NCBI GenBank assembly: GCA_022841915.1
Contig: JALHQN010000019.1
Coordinates: 49,586 to 113,585, forward strand
Source: Burkholderiales bacterium
Lineage (GTDB): Bacteria; Pseudomonadota; Gammaproteobacteria; Burkholderiales; WYBJ01
Direction: 5' to 3'
Length of the DNA: 64,000 nt
Under the pieces are notes generated by a model, which did no database searches, was not told where the DNA came from, and was given only the letters and a program-made list of their open reading frames with translations. Of this stretch, positions 1 to 8,802 are shown piece by piece. Position numbers and translations under genes: made by a program. Each line of letters opens with the position of its first letter. Position 1 is the stretch's first letter.

Positions 1-599
1 TCGGCCGCACACGCGGCTTTGGCGGGCGCGTTGGCGAATAGCACCGCTTCCGGGTGGATGATGGCGGTCAGTTCATCGTCGGCCCAGAGGGGATCGACTT
101 CCGTGAGATAGATGAGATCGAGCGCGCCCTTCTCCAGGCACGGGAAATCAAGCAGCACCTGCAGCCAGTAGAGGATGGGGTTGGTGTACCAGTGGACGTG
201 ATAGAAGCTGTTGCGGGTCTGACTGTCGTGTCCGACCTGAGCACCGCGCGGGACGTGGATGCCGGGATCGAGTGCGACGCCACCGAGCCCCACCATGCAA
301 AACGGCGTGCGGGTCACATCGACCAGGCGTACCGGTTCCCAGAAACCGATCGTCACGCCAATGCGCGGTGGGTTGTTGCAGTAGCAGAGCGGATTCGACG
401 GATTGGCGATGTCGTCTTGGCCCTCAGAGACGATTGTCGATGAGCCGATCGTCAGCGGGAAGATGCAACTCCAGCAGATGTCGGTGATCGGGTTCATGAA
501 ACGGCCATGACAGGTGGAATCGGCCGCTCGTGCGAGCGTGGACAGCGCCAGCAGCATGACGATGGCGACAGAGAACACGAGGCGGTCAGGGCAGTTCAT
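1..599 (-). CDS. traU: TraU, F-type conjugation pilus assembly protein (3' part beyond window)
   Basis: Open reading frame on the minus strand starting with ATG at 599 and still open at base 1, so about 199 N-terminal residues are visible of a family usually near 330. It begins with a signal peptide (hydrophobic core, then LARAADSTCHG), followed by a Cys-rich stretch (NPITDICWSCIFPLTIG, then LCYCNN) and the FWEPVRLVDVTRTPFCMVGLGG block typical of TraU. TraU is a periplasmic protein needed for pilus assembly and DNA transfer in F-type type IV secretion; its many cysteines suit the DsbC encoded in the same operon. The start overlaps the 3' end of traW by 14 bases. Identification rests on recognised family motifs and on operon position. 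Confidence 0.9.
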   Translation of the reverse strand, partial: MNCPDRLVFSVAIVMLLALSTLARAADSTCHGRFMNPITDICWSCIFPLTIGSSTIVSEGQDDIANPSNPLCYCNNPPRIGVTIGFWEPVRLVDVTRTPFCMVGLGGVALDPGIHVPRGAQVGHDSQTRNSFYHVHWYTNPILYWLQVLLDFPCLEKGALDLIYLTEVDPLWADDELTAIIHPEAVLFANAPAKAACAA

Positions 600-1206
600 C
601 GATGCGTAGCCTCTTGCCGTCCTGGGTGACCAAGGCGGGCACATGCCGGATCTGGAGCTTCTCTACGAGCGTGCCCTGCTGGTCATAAAACACTGGCACC
701 TGCCATCGCTTCATGAGTTCCAGATAGCCGCCGCCGGTGAGAATGAGTTTGACGCGGCCGCCTCGCGCATCGAGGAGCGACTTCGCGCGCTGCACCTGGG
801 TGCTGTCTCGGGCATCGAAGAAGAGCAGCGCCTTGGACAACGACACCGTATCGAGCGGATTTACGCGCGTACCGGGCGGCACGAGGATGCGGCCGTCTGC
901 GTCGGTGATTGGGTAGGGGATGACGATGCTCGGATCATGGTGGTATGTGCGCGCTTTCGTCGCCCGCGACACGGTGGTGACGGGCGTGGGGTTCTCCACC
1001 CTGCGACGGGCCTGGCGCTGGGCGTCCTGTTGCAGGCGTGCGAGTTCGCCGGAGGCTTGCGCAGTGCGCAACCGGGCGAGAATCATCTCGAGCAGATTGG
1101 GTTCGGCGATCGGGTAGACGGGGCCGATCACGCCTAGATCCTTTGCGTGCGCGAGAGATGCTAGAGCGAGCAGGGTGATGGCGAGGCAGAGCTTAAAAGA
1201 TCGCAT
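586..1206 (-). CDS. traW: TraW, F-type conjugal transfer periplasmic protein
   Basis: Protein of 206 residues with an N-terminal signal peptide (cleavage near LAHAKD). It opens with the TraW hallmark KDLGVIGPVYPIAEPNLLEMI and later has PGTRVNPLDTVSLSKALLFF and a thioredoxin-like C-terminal half (VKLILTGG, VPVFYDQQG, RHVPALV). In F-type systems TraW is periplasmic and works with TrbC and TraU in pilus extension. No separate trbC is seen here; the C-terminal half resembles TrbC, so a TraW/TrbC-type fusion is possible, which is my inference. It overlaps the S26 peptidase gene upstream by 14 bases and traU downstream by 14, so translation is likely coupled. Confidence 0.9.
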   Translation of the reverse strand: MRSFKLCLAITLLALASLAHAKDLGVIGPVYPIAEPNLLEMILARLRTAQASGELARLQQDAQRQARRRVENPTPVTTVSRATKARTYHHDPSIVIPYPITDADGRILVPPGTRVNPLDTVSLSKALLFFDARDSTQVQRAKSLLDARGGRVKLILTGGGYLELMKRWQVPVFYDQQGTLVEKLQIRHVPALVTQDGKRLRIDELP

Positions 1207-1729
1207 AAGCCCGTCCGATGATCTGGCCCTGTGCGATCCAACCGGTCAGGGCGTAGCGCGAATCGAGGCTGTCAGGGTGCGGCGCCTGAACGTAGAAGCG
1301 GCCGGATGGCAGGATGCCCACGGGGCCGGATTCGAGCGGCGTGCCGCTGAGGCTGCGCGGCTTCGCGGTGCCGACGTAAATCTCGTTGACGTAGAAGTCA
1401 CGGCCCACGGCGGCGATCGTGTCGCCCGGGAGGCCAGCGAGGACCTTCACAAACGTTACGCCCTCGGCATAGGGGCCACCGCCCTGCCAGCGGAACGCCA
1501 CGAGATGGCCCTTGGCGGGTTCAGTACCCTTGATGATGACGTAGAGACGGTGCGGCAGGCTGGGTGAGGTGTTGATGCCCAGGGTGAAGCAGGCTGGCAG
1601 CACCGCAGCGATCACCGCGATGAGCACGTAGGCCCACCTCCAGCGGCGCAGGTGGTCGATTGCGCGGTGCTTGAATTCCGTGGTGTGGAATCTTAGGAGC
1701 GATATTCGCGTAAGAAAATCAGTGCGCAT
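1193..1729 (-). CDS. S26 family signal peptidase of the conjugation system (TraF/TrhF-like)
   Basis: Protein of 178 residues with one N-terminal membrane segment (about residues 32-51) and a periplasmic serine protease domain. The nucleophile should be Ser55 in NTSPSLPHRLY and the general base Lys95 in FVKVLAGLPGD, the Ser/Lys dyad of S26 peptidases; a later box reads SGRFYVQAPHPDSLDSRY. Conjugative S26 peptidases (RP4 TraF, TrhF of R27/SXT-like elements) mature pilins or other secretion proteins. Its place between trbI and traW matches SXT/R391-type elements. It begins 6 bases after the end of trbI. Confidence 0.88.
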   Translation of the reverse strand: MRTDFLTRISLLRFHTTEFKHRAIDHLRRWRWAYVLIAVIAAVLPACFTLGINTSPSLPHRLYVIIKGTEPAKGHLVAFRWQGGGPYAEGVTFVKVLAGLPGDTIAAVGRDFYVNEIYVGTAKPRSLSGTPLESGPVGILPSGRFYVQAPHPDSLDSRYALTGWIAQGQIIGRAYAIF

Positions 1730-1735
1730 GGCCGG

Positions 1736-2101
1736 CTATAGTCCCAGTCGCTGCCGGACGAGCGGTGTCAGGTCAGGTAGGTGGTTGGGCGATCCGACCA
1801 CCGCACCTCGTGCGACGATCATGCAATCGCACTCGGTGGGAAGTTGGGCGATCAATGTGCTCACGTCCGTCCCGAAGGCGTGGGCACGCTTGAGGGCGTC
1901 CGCACGCTCGGCTTCCTTGGCCTCGGGCTTCATCAACGCCGAGGTGAGTTCATGTTCTTTCAGTCGATAGAGTTCGGCGACATCTAACACCGCCATGCGG
2001 GGCGTGTGCGCGGGGGCGATCCAGCGCGCGTGGGCTGCGATCAGGGCGCTCGTCACCAGCGCGTTGATGAGGAGCACGATGAGGGCGGCTTGTCGGGTCA
2101 T
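1736..2101 (-). CDS. trbI: TrbI-like F-type conjugation protein
   Basis: Protein of 121 residues with an N-terminal membrane anchor (about residues 6-28), then a helical region with Met, Lys and Glu (LKEHELTSALMKPEAKEAERADALKRA) and a CDCMIVARGAVVG segment. This architecture and size match F-type TrbI, an inner-membrane protein that influences pilus outgrowth and retraction. Its start overlaps the traC stop by 4 bases. The call depends strongly on position between traC and the S26 peptidase, because the family is poorly conserved. Confidence 0.75.
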   Translation of the reverse strand: MTRQAALIVLLINALVTSALIAAHARWIAPAHTPRMAVLDVAELYRLKEHELTSALMKPEAKEAERADALKRAHAFGTDVSTLIAQLPTECDCMIVARGAVVGSPNHLPDLTPLVRQRLGL

Positions 2102-4653
2102 ACGCGACTCCGATCGTCCAAGACGGCTTCGATGGCTTCCGCCACGGCCAAGCCTGTCGCGCGTTTGGCGTTGATGGCGTTGAAGTCTTCCGCACGGCTA
2201 CTGAACAGCAGCAGGCTGAAGGGATCGACGATGAGCCGGCCCACCCCGTTGCCCATCGGCGACTGGATGTAGAGTTCGGAGTAGGCGCCGTGCTCGGTGT
2301 GCAGGGACTGCAGCAGTCGCTTCATCGAATCATCCGAGCGCAGCTTGCCGAGGTCGCTGAGTTTCTCGATCGATTCGGGCTTCTGGCGAAGCAGGAACAC
2401 CCAGTCGGAGTTGGCGAAGGCGGCCTTCGCGGCGGAATTGCTCTGGTAGTCGTCCACGCCTTGAGTCGCGGACATGAATGAGCCGTTGTACTTGCGGGCA
2501 CGCCGGTACCCGGCTTCGATGAAGGCCGCTGTCGCGTGTCCCGAGAGCAGATCCCAGGCTTCATCGATAATCACGATCTTCTTGCGATCGCGCTCGAAGT
2601 ACATCGCACGCGTGATGCGGTACATGGTGATCAAGAGCACCACGGTCTGCAGGTCCTTCTTGGCCTTGAGCTCCTCGAGCTCCAGGACGACCAAGTCCGC
2701 CTCGAAGTCGATCGAGGCTTCGCCCTCGAAGTACTTCCCGTAGATGCCATCCTGCGTGTACGGATGAAGCATGGCGGCCAGATCCTGAAGGCGCCGGTCG
2801 GGTTCCCTGTCGTCGGCATCCACGCGCCCGGTCGCCAGCAGATCGTGCACATCCGTGACCGTCATGGATCGACCCTTGAGGGTCCAGACCTTCTTGATGG
2901 CCTTCGTTAGCGTGTTCGCCAAGAATGGATCGAGTGGGTCACGCGGGGACGCCATCTGGATCAGCAACGGCTGGAGCAGTTCCATATCCTCGTCGATGTC
3001 ATCCGCGAGGCTGAAGGGGTTGAGCGAGAGCGGGTTGTGTTCGTTGAACTCGATGAAGGTGCCGCCGAAGTTGCGGCACGCCTTCTCGTAGCTTCGGCCC
3101 ACGTCGATGATCCAGACCTTGGCGCCGTTGCCCAGATAGGCGGCTGCGATCTCGTTGAGCAGGAGAGATTTGCCCGAGCCGGAGGTGCCGGCGATGGCGA
3201 CGTTGTAGTTGCCGGAGTCGTTGTCGTAGACGTCCAGCCCCATGAGTTGTCCGCGGCGCCCACCGAGCAACAGGACGGGCGTCTCGGTGCCTCGCCATTC
3301 GGCGATCAGCGGCGCCAAGTGCACGGCGTTGGCCGAGGTCTTGGTGGTGGTGCGCTTCATGCGCGTCAAGTCGGCGTGGAACGGGACCGACAGCGTCATC
3401 GGCAGGCTTGCGATCAGCGCCTGGGTCATCATCAGGGCGTCCGAGGTGAGCTCGAAGCCCCGGGCCCGGAAGACGGCCCGGGCGGACTGCTCGGCGCGGG
3501 TGATCTCGTTGGGTGGGGCGAAGAGTGTCACCTGGTGATGCAGATCGACCAGCTGCTGACCCTCGTCGAGCGCCTTCAGAACCAAGTCCCAGTCGTCCTT
3601 CTTTGCCTGCATGTCCGGGAGGAAGCGGGCCATGTAGCTCGTCGCATTGGTGTTCGCACGGGTGGCTTTGACCAAGGACCAGTTGCGCGTGGCTTCCGGA
3701 GCGAGCACCTGTGCGCCGATCGTGAGCAGGAAGGGGCAGGGATACTGCAGCGTGCTCTGGTACAGATCACCGATGAGGCTCCCCATGTTCCAGAGCGCGA
3801 ACCGGGGCGGGAGCGAGCGCACCGAGAGCAGGCGCAGTGCGAGTGGCTCGGGGTGTGCGGGGTTCGAGGTCGTGATGCCTGAGGGCTCGATCGTGAGCCG
3901 CGTGGCGGGATCGATGACCTGGTCGCGCAGTTCGCGGCCTTCGTCGTAGGTCAGGGGCGCGGCGTCATCGAGCAGGCGATGCGGATCGAGGAGCTGAGAC
4001 ACCCAGTTGACGATATCTCCGGCGTCGCAGATCTCCGATTCGAGGTGTGCGGCCGCCAGGGTCGCTTGCATGGCGTTACGCAGCAGCACCAGTTCATCCA
4101 GGCGCGTCAGGTCATCGACGCTGCCGGGAACGGACACGCTCATAAGCAGCCGATAGTGGCGCAAGAGATAACTCTGGCTGCCGAGCAGCGACCGGTGTCG
4201 GCCGGCCAGCATGTGCGCCGCCCGACGACGGGCGAGTGTGCGGTGGACGTTGGTGTGTCGGCCCTCGCGGCCGCGAGTTTCGAACTCGGGCAGTAGCTCG
4301 TCCGGCGTGCGCAGACGGGCGTACTCCTGCAATTTGGCGCGAATGCCGGGACTGGCCAGCAGTTGGAACTGGATCCCGGTGCCAGCCGGTGCTTCGGTGA
4401 ACAGTGCGCCGAGCACGCGCGCCATCGCCTCGTCGGCGCCGGACTGGGGCGTGATCTCCAGGCAGAAGGCCAGGGCATCCCGGTTCACGAACACCTTCCG
4501 ATCGGGGATGTAACCGCTGTAGGGCAGCCATGCCGAGAAGCGAGGCGGCGGGTGGGCGATACGTTCGTGTCTGGGACGGTCGCGTCTGAACAGATCACTT
4601 AGACGCAAGCGCGCCAGGCCGGACTCGAGGTCGCTGATGAGTGTCGCGAGCAT
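2098..4653 (-). CDS. traC: TraC, type IV secretion ATPase (VirB4 family)
   Basis: The frame is open far upstream, but the chosen ATG at 4653 gives 851 residues, the usual TraC length, and lies directly behind traV. Walker A is GTSGSGKS at about residues 489-496, Walker B is KIVIIDEAWDLL near residue 697, and an arginine-containing motif RQKPESIEKL follows. The N-terminal half (DRKVFVNRDALAFCLEITPQ) is the TraC-specific domain. TraC is the peripheral inner-membrane ATPase that drives F-pilus assembly. It overlaps trbI by 4 bases and starts 2 bases after the traV stop. This is the most secure call in the transfer operon. Confidence 0.96.
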   Translation of the reverse strand: MLATLISDLESGLARLRLSDLFRRDRPRHERIAHPPPRFSAWLPYSGYIPDRKVFVNRDALAFCLEITPQSGADEAMARVLGALFTEAPAGTGIQFQLLASPGIRAKLQEYARLRTPDELLPEFETRGREGRHTNVHRTLARRRAAHMLAGRHRSLLGSQSYLLRHYRLLMSVSVPGSVDDLTRLDELVLLRNAMQATLAAAHLESEICDAGDIVNWVSQLLDPHRLLDDAAPLTYDEGRELRDQVIDPATRLTIEPSGITTSNPAHPEPLALRLLSVRSLPPRFALWNMGSLIGDLYQSTLQYPCPFLLTIGAQVLAPEATRNWSLVKATRANTNATSYMARFLPDMQAKKDDWDLVLKALDEGQQLVDLHHQVTLFAPPNEITRAEQSARAVFRARGFELTSDALMMTQALIASLPMTLSVPFHADLTRMKRTTTKTSANAVHLAPLIAEWRGTETPVLLLGGRRGQLMGLDVYDNDSGNYNVAIAGTSGSGKSLLLNEIAAAYLGNGAKVWIIDVGRSYEKACRNFGGTFIEFNEHNPLSLNPFSLADDIDEDMELLQPLLIQMASPRDPLDPFLANTLTKAIKKVWTLKGRSMTVTDVHDLLATGRVDADDREPDRRLQDLAAMLHPYTQDGIYGKYFEGEASIDFEADLVVLELEELKAKKDLQTVVLLITMYRITRAMYFERDRKKIVIIDEAWDLLSGHATAAFIEAGYRRARKYNGSFMSATQGVDDYQSNSAAKAAFANSDWVFLLRQKPESIEKLSDLGKLRSDDSMKRLLQSLHTEHGAYSELYIQSPMGNGVGRLIVDPFSLLLFSSRAEDFNAINAKRATGLAVAEAIEAVLDDRSRV

Positions 4654-4655
4654 GG

Positions 4656-5225
4656 TCAGCGGGGGACCGTCGCAGGCGGGGTGGCGGGCGCGGGCGCACC
4701 CGGGAGGGGCGGGAGTCGGTCCATGCCTGCGGCATCCTCCGTCGCTGATTTCGCCGGTGCGGGCTGGGTGCCGGTCGGCGGGCGCACGGCCTGGAACGGA
4801 TCGCGCGGCGCGGCGCGCACGTGCTCGATCAGCCAGCGACCGGTGTCTATGAGCACGTGCACGGTGCTCGCTTCGTGCAGATCGCCGTCGTTGTCTTCCC
4901 AAGGGGCGACCCAGAGGCGGAGCACGCGGGCCGGGGAGCGTAGCGGTGGGGTGGTGGCGGATGGGGAAGGCGGGGATGCCGCTGCGGCCGCGAGAGTCGC
5001 CGTAGCGGCGCTCTGCGTTGCCAGAGGCGGTGGCGTGCGTTGTTCGCTCGCGGCTGCGGGTGCGGCGCTCTGGGTGTTGGCATAGATGCCGGAGATCGAG
5101 CGGCACTGCACCCCTTCTGGCGCCTTGCAGCCATAGGTCTCGTGGCCGCCGATGCCGGACATCGTCGAGGCGCAGCCACTCAGGCTCGTTGCGAGGGCGA
5201 GGAGCGTGAAGCGCGTGATGCTCAT
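4656..5225 (-). CDS. traV: TraV, conjugal transfer outer-membrane lipoprotein
   Basis: The start at 5225 is chosen because it opens a lipoprotein signal (MSITRFTLLALATSLSGCAS, lipobox LSGC); the open frame further upstream has no signal. Mature protein about 170 residues: a short conserved part MSGIGGHETYGCKAPEGVQC with the two TraV cysteines, then a long Ala/Pro-rich low-complexity stretch, then RVLRLWVAPWEDNDGDLHE. In F-type systems TraV anchors the TraK/TraB core complex to the outer membrane. It overlaps dsbC by 4 bases (ATGA type) and ends 2 bases before traC. Confidence 0.92.
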   Translation of the reverse strand: MSITRFTLLALATSLSGCASTMSGIGGHETYGCKAPEGVQCRSISGIYANTQSAAPAAASEQRTPPPLATQSAATATLAAAAASPPSPSATTPPLRSPARVLRLWVAPWEDNDGDLHEASTVHVLIDTGRWLIEHVRAAPRDPFQAVRPPTGTQPAPAKSATEDAAGMDRLPPLPGAPAPATPPATVPR

Positions 5226-5959
5226 CGAGCGGCTCCCGGCTTGTCGAGCCAAGCTTCGATCTGGGCGAGTCCGACCGCACCGGCGATTAGGCGGCCGTCG
5301 CTGGCGATCAGGGTGGGCGTGCCTGAGATATTCAGGCGCTCGGCCAAGGTGAGGTTGCGATCGACCGGATGGGCGCAGTCTCTCGTGGCGGGGCTCTGCC
5401 CACGATGCATGAGGTCGCGCCATGCGCTTGTTCGGTCGTCGGCGCACCAGACGGCGATCGCCTTGTCGCGGGCCTGGGGGTGGATCGACGTCAGCGGCAT
5501 GAGGAAGGTGTAGATCGTCACATCGGTCAACGTCTCGATGTCCGCTTCGAGCTTGCGGCAGTAGGGGCAGTCGGGATCGCTGAAGATCGCGAGCACGCGG
5601 GAGCCATTGCCGCGCACTTCCTTCAATGCATCGGTCAGAGGAAGCTGGGCGAAGTCGATGCGCGCGAGGCGCGCCTTGCGCTCAGCGGTGAGATCGAGCT
5701 GCGTCTTCATGTCGAAGAGGTGGCCGAACAGAAAGTACTGGCCGCTGGCATCGACGTAAGCGAGTTGCTTGCCCATGGCCACCTCGAACACGCCGGGCCA
5801 GGGCGTGGGGTGGATCTCGCCGAAGCGTGTGGCCGGATAGAGCGCCTTGAGTCGTTCGGCGACGGGCTCGGTGGGCGCGCGGTCTTGGGCGATACACGGT
5901 GCGGCGATGAGGGCGCTCAGCGCGAGTGCGGCCAGAGGGGTAGATAAGCTAATCGTCAT
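5222..5959 (-). CDS. dsbC: DsbC-type periplasmic disulfide isomerase of the transfer operon
   Basis: Protein of 245 residues counted from the ATG at 5959; an ATG at 5965 is equally in frame, but the purine-rich AGAGAG lies at better distance from the inner one. It has a signal peptide (cleavage near CIAQDRA), an N-terminal dimerisation domain (LKALYPATRFGEIHPTPWPGVFEV split by family-typical glycines) and a thioredoxin domain with active site CPYC at residues 131-134 and the cis-proline loop SGTPTLIA. It should isomerise disulfides in Cys-rich partners such as TraU. A dedicated dsbC is a hallmark of SXT/R391-like and F-type conjugation operons. The start overlaps the traB stop. Confidence 0.94.
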   Translation of the reverse strand: MTISLSTPLAALALSALIAAPCIAQDRAPTEPVAERLKALYPATRFGEIHPTPWPGVFEVAMGKQLAYVDASGQYFLFGHLFDMKTQLDLTAERKARLARIDFAQLPLTDALKEVRGNGSRVLAIFSDPDCPYCRKLEADIETLTDVTIYTFLMPLTSIHPQARDKAIAVWCADDRTSAWRDLMHRGQSPATRDCAHPVDRNLTLAERLNISGTPTLIASDGRLIAGAVGLAQIEAWLDKPGAAR

Positions 5960-7253
5960 GGGCATCTCTCTTCGTTGGGCGATGGCGTGCGGCGAGAAGG
6001 GGCAAGTCTTCGGTGTTGCCGGCATCGAGTGCGTGTTGCAGGGCGACGCCTTGCGTGAGCACGACATCGACCGTGCGTCCGGCATCGATCTCGACGACAG
6101 GGAAGACTTTCTCGGCCAGGCTGATGTAGTACTGCGCGAGGCGATCGAGCGCCTTGCCCACCCCGCTGCCAAGGCCCGATTCGAGCTGGCGTGCGGGATC
6201 GATCGTGCTGGTGGCCCCCAGCGGGGAGACGGACAGGGTGGTGGCGTTTTGCTGGAAGGCGCTGCCGATGCCCCCGGCGATGCCCGCTAGCAGCGCATTG
6301 GCGAGGATCTGTCCTTGCTTGGAGACTAGGCGCCCGCGCATGCCCGCCTTGCCGTCTTCGCCGGCGACGTAACCCTTGATCGGCACATCGATGGCGGTGC
6401 CGTCGCGTGCGATGCAGGAGAGCGATTCGGTGCGGATGTAGGCGCGCTCGGCACTCACGTCGCCGTAGCCCGCGCCCACGACAAAGCACTCCTTTACCCG
6501 CGCACGAAAGTGATTCGGCAAGATGGCGTGATCGGCAAGTCGCAGCAGGACCGGTTGCGGATTGCGTTGAGCCTGTCCGCCAGTCGGCGCATCCAGGCCG
6601 CCGAGCAGCACGGCGCGCGTGAAGGAGCCGCCGGGTAAGTAGCGCCGTGCGTCGCGGCGAGGGGCGCTGGTCGGAGTTGCTGCCTTCGAAGATGAGGGCG
6701 AGCTGGGTTCTGTGATCACAATGCTGACAATGCCCGTGGCCTGGGGGACTGCCGGCGGCGGTGCCGCTGTGCCGGTCGATGGCAACGGCCGCGGCGGTAG
6801 GGGCGGCGGGGGAAAGCGTTGGATGACGCTGGGATCGTTTGAGGTCGGCAGATCGGGGCCGAAGTTCGGTCGCAGGGCCGGTGCCGGGACGGGTGGGGGC
6901 GGCAGTGGGGTGAGGCGCGGTTCCTCGAGCTTCTTCAGGCGCTCGAGCATCGCCTTGTTCTGGGTTTCCAGATCGGCATTGCGCTGGCTGATCTCGCGCG
7001 ACTTCTGCTCGATGTTCTTGAGTTGCGCATCCGCTTGGCCGCGCCAGGCGTCTCTCGGATCGACTTGCGCACCGGGCGTCAGGATGTGGGTGGACTTCGG
7101 CCGCGCGTTGGGGGCTTGGGTTTCACCCGAGTCGCTCAACGTGACCGAGAAGAGTGCGGCGCCGATGATCAGTGCCGCCAAGCCGCCCAGCAGAAGGTAC
7201 TGGCGTCGTTTGATCTGCAGGGGTCTCGCTTGGCTCTGTTCACTCATGGGCAT
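5949..7253 (-). CDS. traB: TraB, type IV secretion core scaffold protein (VirB10-like)
   Basis: Protein of 434 residues from ATG 7253, which has GGGAG six bases upstream; a second ATG at 7247 is possible. Order: cytoplasmic tail, one membrane helix (about residues 17-37), a coiled coil (LKNIEQKSREISQRNADLE), a proline-rich periplasmic spacer (about residues 95-170), then the C-terminal beta-barrel-like VirB10 domain with RARVKECFVVGAGYGDVS and ESLSC. TraB spans the envelope and links TraK/TraV at the outer membrane with the inner-membrane complex. It overlaps traK upstream and dsbC downstream by a few bases. Confidence 0.94.
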   Translation of the reverse strand: MPMSEQSQARPLQIKRRQYLLLGGLAALIIGAALFSVTLSDSGETQAPNARPKSTHILTPGAQVDPRDAWRGQADAQLKNIEQKSREISQRNADLETQNKAMLERLKKLEEPRLTPLPPPPVPAPALRPNFGPDLPTSNDPSVIQRFPPPPLPPRPLPSTGTAAPPPAVPQATGIVSIVITEPSSPSSSKAATPTSAPRRDARRYLPGGSFTRAVLLGGLDAPTGGQAQRNPQPVLLRLADHAILPNHFRARVKECFVVGAGYGDVSAERAYIRTESLSCIARDGTAIDVPIKGYVAGEDGKAGMRGRLVSKQGQILANALLAGIAGGIGSAFQQNATTLSVSPLGATSTIDPARQLESGLGSGVGKALDRLAQYYISLAEKVFPVVEIDAGRTVDVVLTQGVALQHALDAGNTEDLPLLAARHRPTKRDAHDD

Positions 7254-7950
7254 GGCGCTCCCGCAGGACGAAGACGTGGGTGGTTTGTCCGGGGGCGATC
7301 TCGTCGCCTTCAACGGACACGGCCATGACGCCGGGCTTGTACAGGTCCATGGCGTCCAGGCGCGTCGGGGTAGCCGCCATGTTCGTGACCCGATACTTCT
7401 CGCCGACGATGTGGTCGGCGAGGTGGCTGCGCTGGAGCGTCATGCGCAGACCCGGCCAGAGGGCGACTTCAAGCTTTGCGTCTCGCACCTCCATGCCATC
7501 CGCAGCGGTGTCGGTCGCCAGACTGAATAGGAGGTGCTTGAGCGTCCGGATGTGTCGGGGCGCGCCGCCGTCTCGGTTAGGGCGTGCTGCCGTGTCGCTG
7601 AGCTTGCGAATCAGGATGGTCTCGCTCGGGGCATCCACGGGCTGCAGTAGCAGGCCGACGGTGCCGCGGTCGGAGGTGACGAAGACGTTGATCGGCTTCG
7701 TGCTGTTTGTATCCGCCGGCCGGATATAGATCTCGCCTTGCTGCTCGTCCTTCTCGAGATGGAATTCGCCGGCATTGCCGGTCACCTTGCGGATGCGAGC
7801 GCGCTCGACCACGATGCGGGTGATCTCCTTTTGCGCGATCTTCGCCAGCACGGTGTCGCCATCGCGCGCGGTGAGCGTCTGCAGCGCGTGGGCTGCGGGA
7901 CTAGCGGCTAGCAGGAGCACTGCCAGCGCTGCGGGTTTCAAGCGGATCAT
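7240..7950 (-). CDS. traK: TraK, type IV secretion outer-membrane complex protein (VirB9-like)
   Basis: Protein of 236 residues with a signal peptide ending near AAHALQT. The N-terminal half has the VirB9/TraK beta fold pattern (DGDTVLAKIAQKEITRIVVERARIRKV, shown here by its start DGDTVLAKIAQKEI), the C-terminal half contains GEKYRVTNMAATPTRLD and PGVMAVSVEGDEIAPGQ. TraK joins TraV and TraB in the outer-membrane core complex. It begins inside the 3' end of traE (overlap about 50 bases) and overlaps traB by 14 bases, so the genes are tightly packed in one operon. Confidence 0.93.
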   Translation of the reverse strand: MIRLKPAALAVLLLAASPAAHALQTLTARDGDTVLAKIAQKEITRIVVERARIRKVTGNAGEFHLEKDEQQGEIYIRPADTNSTKPINVFVTSDRGTVGLLLQPVDAPSETILIRKLSDTAARPNRDGGAPRHIRTLKHLLFSLATDTAADGMEVRDAKLEVALWPGLRMTLQRSHLADHIVGEKYRVTNMAATPTRLDAMDLYKPGVMAVSVEGDEIAPGQTTHVFVLRERHAHE

Positions 7951-8506
7951 TGGGGTTCGTCTCCCGAAAGGCTGCGACGGTGAGTCGCCCGCCGGTGGTC
8001 TGGAATTCGATCAGGTAGCCCTTCATCACTTCCGAGATGCGGCGCTCGCTCACATAGGTCGTGAGCTGACCGCGCAGGCCGACTTTGAGGTTGCGTTCGT
8101 CGACGCTGATGTCCTGGGCGCTGAAGACGGTGGCGGCACCATCGCGCTTGACGCGCTCGGTGTTCGTCGCGAGTTGATTGCGGAGCTCCCCGAAGGCGGC
8201 GGGGGCGGCGTACTGGAGCAGAACGCGCGACTGGTGATCGGCGCTCTGCGGCGTGACGTTGAGGACGAGCTGCATCAGGAAGTAGCCCATCTGCTGCAGA
8301 TACTCCGCGCTGACGCGCTCGGGTTCCACCCAGAAGGTCTTGTTGACGGTCGGGGGCACGACGACGATGCGCTCGCGCCCGGAGGCGTGCAGCGCCAGGG
8401 CGGCGAGCACCACGTTGGCTGCGGTGGAGGCAAGCAACAGGGCCAGCAGTAGCGTAGCGACCCGGCGCGCTGCGCCGAGGTCGCGTTGGAGCAGAGCGAG
8501 GTTCAT
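7901..8506 (-). CDS. traE: TraE, type IV secretion inner-membrane protein (VirB8-like)
   Basis: The start at 8506 (ATG) is chosen over the longer frame because it begins MNLALLQRDLGAARR, as TraE proteins do, and overlaps traL by 4 bases. 201 residues: one N-terminal membrane helix (about residues 14-36) and a periplasmic NTF2-like domain with TFWVEPERVSAEYLQQMGYF and DISVDERNLKVGL. TraE is thought to be the VirB8 counterpart of the F-type channel. The 3' end reaches well into traK. Confidence 0.93.
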   Translation of the reverse strand: MNLALLQRDLGAARRVATLLLALLLASTAANVVLAALALHASGRERIVVVPPTVNKTFWVEPERVSAEYLQQMGYFLMQLVLNVTPQSADHQSRVLLQYAAPAAFGELRNQLATNTERVKRDGAATVFSAQDISVDERNLKVGLRGQLTTYVSERRISEVMKGYLIEFQTTGGRLTVAAFRETNPNDPLETRSAGSAPASR

Positions 8507-8793
8507 CCGGCCAGCTCCCGCATCCATGAGGGGGGCGTTCGCTTGAGTCCCGTCACCGCCGCCGGCAGATGCCAGTACAGCAGGTGTAGCGCGTAGGCCG
8601 GGTGCTTGCCCGACTTGGCGCGGCTGTAAGCGGCGGCGAGGAGCAGGCCGAGAGCGCAGCCGGTGAGGAAGAACCCCGAGATCATCCCCGCCAGGGCTGA
8701 AGCCAGCACCAGAAGGGAGACATCGAGGTCCCACCAGAACATGCGCGGCGGGTCGTTCAACCGACGGGGAATCTCGAGCGAGACGTCCGACAT
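8503..8793 (-). CDS. traL: TraL, conjugal transfer inner-membrane protein (VirB3-like)
   Basis: Small protein of 96 residues with the TraL N-terminal motif IPRRLNDPPRMFWWDLD and two adjacent membrane helices (about residues 25-55), followed by a short polar tail. TraL is the VirB3-like inner-membrane subunit of F-type systems. It sits between the pilin and traE, the canonical traA-L-E-K-B order, and ends 4 bases into traE. Confidence 0.92.
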   Translation of the reverse strand: MSDVSLEIPRRLNDPPRMFWWDLDVSLLVLASALAGMISGFFLTGCALGLLLAAAYSRAKSGKHPAYALHLLYWHLPAAVTGLKRTPPSWMRELAG

Positions 8794-8802
8794 GTGCGTG
8801 GC

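Noticed and set aside
3037..3882. 281-codon frame on the plus strand inside traC
   Set aside because: Antisense shadow of the TraC ATPase domain; no motif, no ribosome site.
2098..5280. Very long open frame of 1060 codons on the minus strand
   Set aside because: Only the part from 4653 has TraC similarity; the rest overlaps traV and is Arg/Ala-rich shadow translation.
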